Positions 22,820 to 35,200 of a DNA stretch of 64,000 bases are shown in pieces; position 1 is the stretch's first letter, and each line of letters starts with the position of its first letter. Location of the stretch: the NCBI RefSeq assembly GCF_042100115.1, contig NC_091281.1, forward strand, positions 1,909,913 through 1,973,912, written 5' to 3'. The notes beneath the pieces were generated by a model. It saw nothing but the letters and a program-made list of their open reading frames with translations. It was not told the DNA's origin and did no database searches. The translations under genes were made by a program, and so were the position numbers. Origin of the DNA: Alternaria dauci. Lineage: Eukaryota > Ascomycota > Dothideomycetes > Pleosporales > Pleosporaceae.

Positions 22820-23508
22820 TCAAGTAAACCTACCCCTTGTTGGTCCTTTTCGAATGGCACGAGCTTTGAATGTCAGGAGCAACAGGGCTATGTTAAATGC
22901 TCCTAAACCATTGAAACAGAAATCCGCAATCTGAAATGCCACTCGGATCTCCCTTCGAGCCGTCGGCTTAGCGATTTGCCACTGCAAGCGTAAGTCTCGG
23001 ACTCGTTTGGTCCACTGTCCTCTTCCCTCCAGTTCGTTGAACTCAGGATAAAGATCATATAATCCAGCCTGTCCAAGTTTCTCCAGGGTGACCACGCACG
23101 ACCGGCTTTTGTGATTCAGCACCCCTTGGGAGAGATATTCTCCGTTATCGTAACTCGATTGTCGAAGGCGAACAAGATTTTGCATATCTTGGTTCCCACC
23201 GACCGGACTATGACAATTCTCGATTAGCCACATGTCTCGCGCGAACTGCCCATGAGGGAATTTTGTTGTGTCCACCGCACAGATTTTGATATCAGCTGGC
23301 GAGCAGCCACGCTTACAACACCTCCAGATAGCATATTGAATGACAAAGAGTAGCGAGCTGCTCCAGGACATAAAGTTGTCGGAGTAGTAGGACCCGCCGC
23401 CGAAGCAATCTTTACTCAGATGAGCGAACAGCTTATTGGATGCCTCCTCCCGCTCTATTAATATAAAGTCTTTTCTGCTAATATTAGGCCTTATGTGTTA
23501 GCTTACTA
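22820..23508 (-). pseudogene. 5'-truncated fungal protein fragment with a C-terminal membrane segment
   Basis: The frame is open from about 23,505 to the stop at 22,820, longer than its first ATG (23,371) suggests. It reads GGGSYYSDNFMSWSSSLLFV, then ICAVDTTKFPHGQFARDMWL, and ends with a hydrophobic helix (GAFNIALLLLTF) and a basic tail. The SSSLLFVIQYAIWR and KFPxGQFARD blocks resemble a conserved fungal domain that I believe is catalogued as DUF7587; this is from memory. The coding sequence stops abruptly where RIPped DNA begins near 23,480, so the N-terminal half has been lost or mutated beyond recognition. Confidence 0.5.
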
Positions 23509-24480
23509 AAGAGGCTACTATAGCGTCGTCGCTTCTCCTAGAGCTCTCTGAATCAAATGTCTAGAAAAGATATTATAGGCTTTCTAGGAGACTTTTCTCC
23601 TAGTTACTATTAGCTAAAGGCTAGAAAAGTGTTGGCCCTCTAATACAGCTATTTAGTAGTCGCATGTAAGACCTAATCTAAGTATAGTTCGTATTTCTCT
23701 TATATTCTAATTTGCGCTTAGATCTTTGCTGTTAATTTATAGAGTGTGCTTTAGCGTAGCCTTAGTTAATCTGTAAATAATTCTTATATTCGTAATATTC
23801 TTTACTTTTAAAGTTAGGATCAAAAGGTGAATAAAAGGCTGCTTCTTCCTAGGGAGTAAAGTAGTTCTCTAAGTATAAAACACCCTACTAGCTAAGTAAC
23901 TAAGTGTAGTATGTCTCTAAAATCCCTAATAATATATCTTAGTTAGGTGTAGTAGCCTTAAGGACGGTCTTAACTATTTTCTTAAGTTCTAGCTTAAAAT
24001 ATAATAGTAAATTATTTATAGTATAGTCTCTACTAGCTAGGGAGAAAATCTAAGTAATAGTGTAGTCTTCTGTCGCGTTGTTCACTAACTAGGTAATCGC
24101 TACAATCTCGGTTACCTTTCTTCTAAGGGACTTAATTACTGCAATATACTGATTTAGAGAGTTACTAGTATCTCTAGTTATTGTCTAAACTTAGCGTGCT
24201 TAGTAAATCATAGCCTTAGCGATAAGTACTAATTCTTAACTTTTCTCTTATAGTATTATCTGTTCTTCTCTCTATATATAAGTAAGGGTTATTCTATCTG
24301 TTAATCTATTAAGATCTCTAGACGTGTTAGCTATCGTGTATAGCTCCTCGCTTAGCGCTAAAATCGCGCGTCAGTCGTTATAGTAGCTAAAGATTATACC
24401 TAGGCGTTAAGGTAGTATTTTAGATTTGTTCTAAATAAGTAGCCTTATGCGCGATCTTTAAGCTTAAGAGGGGAAACAGT
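23509..24480. other. Moderately RIPped stretch, no gene readable
   Basis: AT-rich with many TAG and TAA codons in all frames, but with remaining CpG (for example GCGTCGTCG at 23,524). It may contain the missing N-terminal part of the fragment that ends at 22,820. No identity could be assigned. Confidence 0.45.
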
Positions 24481-25896
24481 CCTTGTCTGGAGATTATGAA
24501 GAAGCAGAAGATTTCTCGGACGTAGGGCGAAGAAGGTCAGTGAGAAGGAGGCAAGCGGTGTGATTGCTCAAGTTGTGTAGCAGGAAGAGCGCGACGCTTC
24601 ACCAATGCGGGAGCTGTACACAGTAGGTCCTAGAATAGGCTGTAATAGTTGAGATTGCCACGTCCCTGGTCGTATATCGTATTACCCCGCAGTCCACGTT
24701 CAGCATCTGCATAGACAGTCGCACCGCATGAAGGTTTGAATCATATCCAAACACGACATTAGTGGGATCGTGATCTTATCTCCGGTTGGGTAGTCCAATA
24801 GACTGCGCAGTTCGCTTGGTCTTCTAGTACACCACTCGAGGGTTGAAGAGTCCGAGCTGTTGGCGGCGCCTGCCTGACACGTGAGGTTGATTGGCCCCGC
24901 AGCCGCCTCCCTTGGGATCCCCGCTCACGACCCTCTCGATCCACGCACTAGGCCGTTGGCTGCTTCTGCAGCTGCTGTTGCGACGCCAATCAGTCCTCAG
25001 ACCTCGCAACAGCCTCTTCTGAGCCTCGCCATCACGCAGCTGGACTCGCTTAACATCTTGGCCCGTCGGGCAGGCAAAGGAGCGTCGCCCGAACAGTCAA
25101 GCTTTCTCGAACTCAAGCCATAGAGGCGCGCAACCTGCGGTTGGTAGGAACGTAGAGGCAAATTTGGCATGGACTGCCCTTCAAAATTCCTGCTGAGTCA
25201 CGCATCTACCTGGCGGAATCTAGATTTGGCCGATGCACGCGCCCCGCGCTAAATGCAGAAGGGAAGCCTGTTTTCCTGTAACGTTAACTAGTTATAACGC
25301 GTTAAAGATAGGACAACGCGTAATGTCAGGATAGTAGAGTAGCTCGTCACGCGAAGTGGCTCGTCACGCGCACGGGCACTGTAGGGGCCCTCGGTGAGTC
25401 GGCTCTTTTTTGTCTCCCTCGTGGTGGCCTAGCTTATCTTGTTTTAATGGTTGGTTAGGTCGTCGGCCAAACTAGGTCGCCGGCGCTCTATCTAGGTTGA
25501 AGGCTGCGTCATCCAGTAAGCCCTATACTTAGATAGGAATCAACCACACCGCTCGATTGATGATTGCCAACTCTGCCTCCAGCATTTCGGCGCACATCCT
25601 CTCGCTTGACTTGAATACGAACAATGATTACTTACACCGCTGCCCTTCTCCAATCACTCCCCGGCTCGTCTACGTAAGAAAGGGGGAGTGCATACTATAC
25701 ATTGATCAAGTTTGTGCAAAAAAGTGGGGTTCTTAAGTACTCAGTAAGTAGATATAAAGTGACCCCCAGAAAGCAACTCTCCTCTCCCGATCCACTACTA
25801 AGCGCACCATCTCAGTCTTTCCATCTCCCTAAACAGAAACCGACTAAATAATCTCTCACCTACCACGCGTCTACTTCTCTTACTCGGTTTGCAAAC
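24481..25896. other. Intergenic with weak ORFs, promoter of the small secreted protein at the end
   Basis: An open plus-strand frame ends at 25,123 (PISPQTSQQPLLSLAITQ..) and could be a last exon of a lost gene, but it starts at GTG and has no splice support. 25,130-25,700 shows nothing. A TATA-like GATATAAAG at 25,751 followed by a CT-rich tract to 25,890 is the likely promoter and leader of the next gene. Confidence 0.4.
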
Positions 25897-26127
25897 ATGC
25901 ACTTCTCTACGATCCTCGTCGTCCTCCTCCCCCTCACCACAGCGGTAGCTGAAGTATGGAACAACTCAGGCACCTGCCGCAGCGAGGTCTGCGAGATCGA
26001 TCGTCAATACGTGGACCCTGCTACGAGCTGTAATGGACGACCGGGAAAATATGCAGGAGATGGAAATGGTGGTAGGACTTGGTGCGCGCCAGAGGGCACA
26101 AAGTGCACTTACGTCTGGAAATGCTGA
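25897..26127 (+). CDS. Small secreted cysteine-rich protein (effector-like)
   Basis: 76 aa from the ATG at 25,897. Residues 1-18 are a signal peptide (MHFSTILVVLLPLTTAVA). The mature ~58 residues contain six cysteines (positions 27, 32, 45, 63, 70, 76), the last being the C-terminal residue, which would allow three disulfides. The body is Gly/Asn-rich and polar. A TATA-like element lies ~145 bp upstream and the leader is pyrimidine-rich, as in strongly expressed fungal genes. Size, secretion and even cysteine number fit the usual criteria for candidate effectors or small antimicrobial-type proteins; no family was recognised. It sits only ~110 bp from a RIPped LTR, at the border between normal and RIPped DNA. 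Confidence 0.7.
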   Translation: MHFSTILVVLLPLTTAVAEVWNNSGTCRSEVCEIDRQYVDPATSCNGRPGKYAGDGNGGRTWCAPEGTKCTYVWKC

Positions 26128-26239
26128 GATGTGGCGGAAGATAAAGCAAGGAGCGGGTAAGTTTTCTATACTGTAGGAGATTAACATAGGATGTGCACTA
26201 ACAATAATTGTGCTTTAGAGAGCTTAGCATTATAATAGA

Positions 26240-26715
26240 TATTATAGGGTAATAAGGAGTTACTTCCTTTTAATATAGGTTATATAAAGGAAGACTATTA
26301 GGCGGACGTAATAGAAGGATATAGATCTAGGGTAGGGCCTAGATTATATACTAGGAATAGTATCCTACTAAGACCTAGCCTCTAGGAGGCTAGTAAAGAT
26401 TAGGAGGCTATAACCTTCCTAGGCCTCCCTCTTAGAAGGGAGGGTAGGGAGGATAGGACCTAAGGTAATAGGTATAAGAATATATTAGATCTTATTATTA
26501 TACTTATTATAGTTAACTTAAATAGTTTATCTCTTATATAGATTATTAACTAGTTATTCTATTATTTATAGAATTAGTATTATTTATCCTTTTAGTTATA
26601 ATAATAACTCTTTTCTACCTAATTATTCCTTATATTACCTTACGGACTACCGCTTTAGTCTACCTTACCTTAGTATAGACTAAGCTTAGAGAAGTATAGT
26701 AAACCCTTATATAAT
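26240..26715 (+). mobile_element. RIPped LTR of the Gypsy-type family, copy 3
   Basis: Nearly collinear with the reverse complement of 58-536 and with 4,235-4,724. It begins TATTATAGGG and ends in ATATAATA where the less-mutated copy has GTGTAACA. The gag relic that follows directly shows it is a 5' LTR. Confidence 0.65.
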
Positions 26716-27410
26716 ACTTTAACTACTATAAATATTAGTAGATATTTTAACTAATAGAACTACTTAATTAAGATTTAATATAGTATCCCTAAGAGTAATA
26801 TAGAATAATAGGGCTTAGGGTTAAGGACTCTTAATACTAGTAGCTATACTAGTTAATAATAAGATACTTAACGTATTTAACTTAGACTTAGAAGAGAACC
26901 CTAGTAATAAAGAGCTATAAAATCTTAAGTAATAAGCTTTTATTTAGGCTTAGTAGATAGCTAAGATATAGAATATAATTAATTAGCTTATAAGCTAGCT
27001 AATAGCTACCTTTAATAAATAACTTATTTCTACTAAGAAACCTAAGATAGTATTACTAGAGAAATATAGTAGAGAGTAAGAAAAGCTATAAGTATTTTTT
27101 ACTAATATTAACTTATATTATAAGTATAATAAGGTACTTAATAACTAAGAAAAGATCTTAATAGCTAGTATATATATAAAGAATAAGGCTTCTAACTAGA
27201 TATAACCTTATATAGATAACTACTTACTAGATATAGAATATATAGATACTAAAGAAGGAACTTATACTTTATTTATAAGTTAGAAAGAGTTTAAATAAAA
27301 GATAAGATATATCTTTAAAGAAGTAAATACTTAGAACTAAGTAAAGAAGAAGATTACTTACTTAAGCTACTCTATACATATTAGGATTTAAAATAGTGGA
27401 CTACTATTGT
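26716..27410 (+). pseudogene. RIPped retrotransposon gag relic
   Basis: The plus-strand reading through stops gives KLQVFFTNINLYYKYNK, then ILIASIYIKNKASN, then PYIDNYLLDIEY and FKQKIRYIFKEVNT. This is the pattern of Ty3/Gypsy Gag capsid (FLxQxxLYYKF.., KVxFAxSYLRGxA.., then a final helix with FGD). The element is cut off at about 27,410 by unrelated sequence leading into a minisatellite; no protease or polymerase part follows. Confidence 0.6.
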
Positions 27411-27441
27411 CTGAAAAGTGGTACGTGCGTTACTATATTAG

Positions 27442-28772
27442 GGAGTGATATTGCTAAGAAAGGAGAGCGATATAGTAAAGAAAGTAGAGCGATATTGCTA
27501 AGAAAGGAGAGCGATATAGTAAAGAAAGTAGAGCGATATAGTAAAGAAAGTAGAGTAATATAGTAAAGAAAGTAGAGTAATATAGTAAAGAAAGTAGAGT
27601 AATATTACTAAGAAAGGAGAGTAATATAGTAAAGAAAGTAGAGCGATATAGTGAAGAAAGTAGAGCGATATAGTAAAGAAAGTAGAGCGATATAGTGAAG
27701 AAAGTAGAGCGATATTGCTAAGAAAGGAGAGCGATATAGTTAAGAAAGCAGAGCGATATAGTTAAGAAAGCAGAGCGATATAGTTAAGAAAGGAGAGCGA
27801 TATTACTAAGAAAGTAGAGTAATATAGCTAAGAAAGTAGAGTAATATTACTAAGAAAGTAGAGTAATATTACTAAGAAAGTAGAGTAATATAGCTAAGAA
27901 AGTAGAGTAATATAGCTAAGAAAGTAGAGTAATATAGCTAAGAAAGTAGAGTAATATAGCTAAGAAAGTAGAGTAATATAGTTAAGAAAGTAGAGTAATA
28001 TAGCTAAGAAAGGAGAGTAATATAGTAAAGAAAGTAGAGTAATATTACTAAGAAAGGAGAGTGATATAGTAAAGAAAGGAGAGTAATATAGTAAAGAAAG
28101 TAGAGTAATATAGTAAAGAAAGTAGAGCGATATTACTAAGAAAGGAGAGCGATATAGTTAAGAAAGTAGAGCGATATAGTTAAGAAAGTAGAGCAATATA
28201 GTTAAGAAAGGAGAGCGATATTACTAAGAAAGCAGAGCGATATAGTGAAGAAAGGAGAGCGATATAGTGAAGAAAGTAGAGTGATATTGCTAAGAAAGGA
28301 GAGCGATATAGTGAAGAAAGTAGAGCGATATTGCTAAGAAAGGAGAGCGATATAGTGAAGAAAGTAGAGCGATATAGTGAAGAAAGTAGAGCGATATAGT
28401 GAAGAAAGTAGAGCGATATAGTGAAGAAAGTAGAGCGATATAGTAAAGAAAGTAGAGCGATATTACTAAGAAAGGAGAGCGATATAGTTAAGAAAGTAGA
28501 GTAATATAGTTAAGAAAGTAGAGTAATATAGTAAAGAAAGTAGAGTAATATTACTAAGAAAGGAGAGCGATATAGTTAAGAAAGCAGAGTGATATAGTTA
28601 AGAAAGTAGAGCGATATAGTTAAGAAAGGAGAGCGATATTACTAAGAAAGTAGAGCGATATTACTAAGAAAGGAGAGCGATATAGTTAAGAAAGCAGAGC
28701 GATATAGTTAAGAAAGCAGAGCGATATAGTTAAGAAAGGAGAGCGATATTACTAAGAAAGTAGAGCGATATA
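27442..28772. repeat. 22-bp minisatellite, about 60 copies
   Basis: The unit contains GAGCGATAT followed by AGTAAAGAAAGTA or TGCTAAGAAAGGA. Variants differ mainly G/A and C/T (GCGATAT versus GTAATAT), suggesting RIP of some units. 22 is not a multiple of three, so it is not coding. It lies directly after the truncated gag. Confidence 0.95.
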
Positions 28773-31700
28773 GAGTATTTTAATTAAAGAATCTAATCTA
28801 AATATAATCTTTAATAAAGATCTGTAATGTTAATTACGGGTAGGTAGGAATTTATAAGCTTCTAAACCTTATAATTCTCCCCCCCCCTTCTCTTCTTACT
28901 TTATCGCTATATTATTATACCTATATTATAGTACTATAACTTTAGTACAGTGTATGTATTTACTAGTAATAAAGAAGCTTATAATTTACCCCCCCCTTTA
29001 TTCTCTAACTACTACGTCTCTACTCTTTTGTTGTAATAAGTCTGTCTTCTAATATACTTATAACACTTTCCTCTTAGACTATTCTTAGCTCTATAGAAGA
29101 GATAGGATCTAATAAAGTTAGTATATCTATATCTTAAAACTAATGTAGCTCCGCTAAGAATTTATATTCTATTAGGGGTTCCCTATCGTGTACGCATTTA
29201 ATAAGTAGTTATTTAATCTAGATTATAAGCTCTATAGTAGGTTTATTATAATTAAACACTATCTCTACCTACTACGCGACCCTTATCTGCGTAATTTTTC
29301 TCTTAATCTAGTTATTTAGATTTAGACTATATAGTAATAATGCGAAGATCCTAATAGTCCTAAATTATTATTTTAATAAATTCTATCTCTTACTCTAGTT
29401 AAGATACTCTTTAAACTCTATCTACAGCTTATTATCCTAGTCTTTATCTACTATCCTTCCTAGTTCTTTCTTATAAGAGATTACGAATAATTATTCTCTT
29501 ACTACTCCTCTATAACGGCGTCCTTTCTAACTAGTCCCTAGGCTTCTCCTCCTTAGCTCCTCTATTAAGCGTTTATACTCTTTATAAAATACGTCTATCT
29601 CCTACCTCTCTCTTATTTAACTTACTATACTATTCGCCTGCGTCCTCCTTACTAAGTAGTATCTTCTTTAAAATTTATTAGTGTCTAGTCCCGTAAGCGC
29701 ACTTCCTCTTAGTATAGCTTAGTCTCTTCTTACTAGTTAACTAGATTAGGTTTCTAGAATCACTTTAACTACTATAAAAGCCTAGGCCTATAACTTAGGT
29801 CGTTTCCCTAGGTTACTCTTATTAAATAGTTATAACCCCTAAGCTCTTTAACGTTTCTAAGTAATAAAGATAGTTAACTATTCTTTAAAGACTTCTATTA
29901 ACCCTACCCCCTTCGCTATATTAATTATTTATATAACTAAGTTAAGTCCTAACTATATAAGGTTATAGGATATAGAGTCTATATCCTTAAAGAACTAGTC
30001 TATATATAAGAAAATTAGCTAGATATCCTAGCTATATATCCTTTATTTAGTCCTAGTATCTTTAAGAGTAAAGATATTTAGTCTAATAGTAAGGATATTT
30101 AGTCTAATAGTAAGGATATTTAGTTTAATAGTAAGGATACTTAGTCTAATACTAAGGATATTTAGTTTAATAGTAAGGATACTTAGTTTAATAGTAAAGA
30201 TACTTAGTCTAATAGTAAGGATACTTAGTCTAATAGTAAGGATACTTAGTTTAATAGTAAGGATACTTAGTCTAATAGTAAGGATACTTAGTCTAATAGT
30301 AAGGATATTTAGTCTAATAGTAAGGATATTTAGTTAGGTAGTAAGCTTATAAGATTATTTTAGTTCTAAAGTAAGGTTAAAATAATATACTAGTATAAAG
30401 GAGTAAAGATTATATACTATAGGTAGGGGTAAATAGAAAACCTTTCTAAGTACCCCTATTAGTAAGTAACTTAATATTTTTACGCCCTTATAATTTTCTT
30501 ATTAAATATAAGCCTATAAAGTATATAATAGTTTTCTACTAACCCCTTTAACTACTAATATACCTAAGTATCTAGTATAGTAGAATCTTCCTCCCTAAAA
30601 TTACTTTTACTTATAACCTTTCTATTATTATCTTCTTCCCTAGAGATACTCTTACCTATAATCTCCCCTCTTTCTATTTATATATTATTAAGCTAATAGA
30701 GAGTAGCTAGTAGATAGTAGGTTTTAATCTTTTTATTAGTTATTCCCTCTAAGGCTAATAGCGCTAGTAGTATATAATCTAATATATAAGTAATATAAAA
30801 TAGCTTAATTACCCTAGCTACTTTAAAAACGTTTACATTATATAATACTAGTATCTCTACCTATTATATAAAATATATAACTATTAAGCCTAACTCTATA
30901 TACGTATTTATAATTAACTTTTATAGTAGAAGTATAAATACCTTAATACTAAACTTAGCTTTTATAATTCCTTATCTTTTCCTAGTATCTAGTTACTTAC
31001 TAAACTCTTTCTAGTCTACTAAGCTATCCTCTTTTATAGCTAGAGACCTATCTATATATTAGAAGGATTAGCTAAAGAGGAACTCTTTTACTACTATTAT
31101 ATATCTATAACTACGCCCTCTAGTAAATACTTATCTTTACTAAATAAGACTTTCTAATTATTTATACTTAGTAGTTAGAGTAGCTATAATCTACTTATAT
31201 TATATCTCTAAGGTAATACCTAGAGCCTAACTTATCTTTACTATTATAATTAAGTTCTTAAACTAACTTATATTATTTACTATAAGCTTAGATTTATATA
31301 GTATTACTAATACTACTTATAAAAGCACTAGATACCTATCTAATAATATAGTAATATAGTTATTATATTTAGCTAATCTAAAAAGGTCTAACTTATTATA
31401 CTATAGTAGCTTTAGTATATTATCTTTAAATAACTACTTACTTTAGGAGTACTAAGAGTGCTAAAATTAAAAAAGTATTTTCTAATCTTAAATATACTCT
31501 ACTATACTTATTATAGCTACCTTTAATATTATATTTCTTACTACCTAAATACTTATACTAAGTAAGTATTAAGTAAACTTCTTATATTATTACTCTTTAG
31601 GAGCTATAGTAATATTATTAATAGCTACTTTAATAAGATCTTATATACTTACTACTATTTATACTATAGCCTCCTTAAGTTATTCTTTTAGCTTCTAATT

Positions 31701-32270
31701 AACTTATTTTTTTCTACTCTTACTATTATTTTACTTTCTCTTAACCCTTAGCGTCTACTCTTCCCTTTTATTTTACTCTTCTTCTAAATCTAGAATCTTA
31801 TCTACTAGTATATTATATACTTAATTTATAAATTATAGGATTATCTTCTTATTTACTTAATAATATATCTAGTATAACGCTATATTAGGTAATAATATAA
31901 TAAATACCTTACTACCTTAAGTATTAATATTATATAATATATATAATAGTACTTCTCTTTACCTTACTTAGCTTACCTCTCTTACTATTATAATAGCGTC
32001 CTTATTACCCTATATTACTATTAGTATTAGTTAGAGTAAAGTTATTATTATATTATATTAATATAGATAATAAGGAAGCTTATTAAGTAGGAATTAAGTA
32101 GATTACTTAGAATAAGTTTATCTATACTAGTCTAAGGGTTCTAGTTTTAACTATAATCTTAGGCTAAAATCCTTATACTTTTATTCTACTTATTACTAAC
32201 TATCTATTACCCTTAATTATTACTATATATACTCCTTTTATATCTCTTCCTAACTATATTATAGCTAATT
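28773..32270. other. RIPped DNA with unidentified coding traces
   Basis: Poly-C runs occur at 28,880 and 28,990. On the minus strand from about 29,760 to 29,000 a protein-like trace can be read through stops (TQANSIVS, RERQEIDVFYKEYKRLIEEL, GRRYREVVRE), clearly a former gene, which I could not name. 30,380-32,270 is heavily mutated and unreadable. Confidence 0.5.
30070..30335. repeat. 21-bp tandem repeat, about 13 copies
   Basis: The unit AAGGATACTTAGTCTAATAG(T) varies by C/T only (ACTTAG/ATTTAG, GTCTAA/GTTTAA). 21 bp equals seven codons. With the TAG read as a mutated CAG the unit would encode KDTQSNS, so this was probably a coding repeat in a gene now RIPped. Confidence 0.85.
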
Positions 32271-32279
32271 ATACTAATA

Positions 32280-35200
32280 AGATTATAATATATATACTAT
32301 ACTTATATACTATCCTTCTAAGTAAAGTACTCTTATATTTTAATAAAGAGTATTAAGAAGAGACTACCCTAAGGGAGTACTACTATATTTAAGAGGCTAT
32401 TAATACTCTTATTTCTAGTAGTAACTATTATATAAAGTATATAAACTTTATTATACCTAATATACTTATAGAGGCCTTTATTAGCCTTAAACTATATAAA
32501 GGGTCTTACTAGTACTATTTTTATACTAAGATTATTACTAGTATATTTACTTACTATAATATATATAGCTATCTCTATAAATATAAATTAAATAGTCCTT
32601 AGAATACTAGTTCTTATAGGAGAGAGGAGTAGTATAATATATAAGTATAGATTATTATATTATAATAACTATTTAAGTCTATTCTACTAGAGTATTAATC
32701 CTTAAGGTTAATATAAAAGTTTTTAGTCTACTCTTACAGAGAGTTACCTTACTAAGCTATTAATAATAAAGAACTAAACCTTAAGTATAGTACCTTATAA
32801 TCTTTAATACTAATATCTATACTTAGTAATAGAATACCTAAATAAAGTAATAAAGAGACTTATATAGCTAAGGATAGTAAAAAAGATAATACTATATTAC
32901 GTAAATAATTAGGTCTAGTATTATACTAAGTAAAGGAAGTATAAGTAGAATAATTAACTTCTTTCTTAGGGGCTCCCTCTATCTAGACTAACCCTTAGAT
33001 TATTACTTATAGGATTATAAGTATATTTAAGGACTTCTAGATATAAGTAGAGGCTTTAGCCTATATCTTAATTCCCTCTTCTAATATAGAACTAAAGCTA
33101 TTCTTCCTTAATACTACTATTAAGAGTATAGTATACACCTAGTAGAATATTAGTCTATAGACTTCTTACTACGCCTATATCTATATAATATAAGAGATAT
33201 ATACTAATATACCTACCTTTCTTTTTAAACCCTACTAGTCTTATAATTTATACTATATACTATTACTATAAAAGATCTTTATATTCTTTTACTATATACT
33301 AGTTAAGAAATAGAGGTAACTATCTATACTAGTACTATAGATATATTAATAAAAAGCCTAAGATAAGATTATAAAGTATCTTAATACCCTTATAGCTAAC
33401 TCTCCTATAGTAAATAAATAATATAGTAAAATATTACTAAGTATACTTAAAGCCCTTTACTATTAGTTTTAGATTAGCCTTATTAAGTAGATAGCCTACT
33501 AACGCGACACTAAACTTACCCTTACTACTTTAGTTACTTTCTTTATACTATTACTATTATATACTAGATTCTTAGAAGTATATAAATTTATAATATATAT
33601 ATTAGCTATTAAGAAGATATATAGATTTACTATATTATAGAAACTAAGAGATAAGTTTTAGCCTCCTATTAATACTCTAGTACTACCTAATATATATATA
33701 TAAGAGGAGACTTCTTAAGCTACTATAGTATAAGAGGTTAAAAGTCTACTAGAAGAATAAGAGTCTATAGGGGAAAGTCCTCCTATAGTAAAGGATTATA
33801 ATTATGTAATTATAAATAACTTTAGATTATAGGTTTATAATTACTTTACTATAGAATACCCTACCTCTATAAATTAGCTTATTAAACGGGGGCGCCTTCT
33901 AAGCTAATTTTAATATAGAGAAAATCTTAATGCATTTATCTACTAGAATAGAGAAGACGTTACTATCTATAGGCTACGTATAAATTTAACTAAATATACC
34001 TAGATAGTATTTAAAGAGTATAATAAGGCCTCTAGTATTCTATATAAGCTTATATACGTTTCTAGTTAATTAGGTCTTCCTACTATACTATAGGACTCTC
34101 TTATTAATAACCTAAAGAACGCTGTACTAGGATATAGCGTCTTTAACCTAGGCAACCTAGAACTTTAGTACGGAAAAGATTTTATTTTCTAATAACTTAT
34201 TAGAGGAGTTAACTATAAGGCTTTTAAATCTAGCCTTATTACTAATCTTTAAGACTTTACTTAAGTATAATAATACTATAACCTTATATAGAAGTTCCTA
34301 GCGTATCTTCTCTATCTTATTTATCTAATAAGTAGATAACCTACCTAAGGAACTAAGCTCCTTAGTATATAGCTAGAGAATAGTCTTATTATAAGAATAT
34401 AAAATATCTACCTCTATAATAAGCTTATTACTATTATTCCCTATTACTATAAGGGTTATAATAGAGATAAGTCTATAAAGACTATCTATTATTTCTTACT
34501 AAGAGAGATTAGGTCTCTTCTTATATAGTACACCTAGCTTATATAACCCTTCTACCTTATAGTCTAGTTATAGCTTAAGTTATCCCTATAGAACTACTAC
34601 TATAAGTAAGTAAAAAGTATACTACTCTAGCTAGATAATAGTAGGAAATAATATATAATATCTTAATTACTTAGCTAAGTTCTTTGTTAAGTATTAGAGC
34701 GTTAGCTTAGTAAAGAGATTAATATTAGTACACTACGCTATCTTATTATTGCCTTTAGACGTAAGATTAGTAGTATAGATAAGTTACTATATAAGTTAAC
34801 TAAAGAAGATATAGAGGATATTATTAATAAGGCTAAGGCTAAATCTTAAGAGATATAAGTAGGTTATTCTATAGAGGTTATAACTATAGTGTACGCTCTT
34901 AATATTACTAAGATATTTATACGTAGGTTCAACTAACTAGATACCTACTTTAAGATATCTACTTAATAGTATTATACCCTTACGTTTAGTCCTATTCTAG
35001 AGGACTTTATACCCCTACTAGAGAGTGTTATACTAGTTACTCTTATAAAGTAAGTAGAAAGAGACTTAGTAAACTACTCTAGGTTACTCTAAGCTAATTT
35101 TAGTAATAACGCGCACTTTAGAGGAGAATAGAAAGCTATTATTATAGCTATTATAGTAGGTAAACTAATAGTTATATATATTATAGGTACGGGAGCTAGT

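Noticed and set aside
24759..25123. Overlapping ORFs on both strands
   Set aside because: No domain, no ATG for the best plus-strand frame, no splice evidence; at most a lost last exon.
27442..28772. CRISPR-like array
   Set aside because: 22-bp units follow each other without unique spacers; it is an ordinary minisatellite in a eukaryote.
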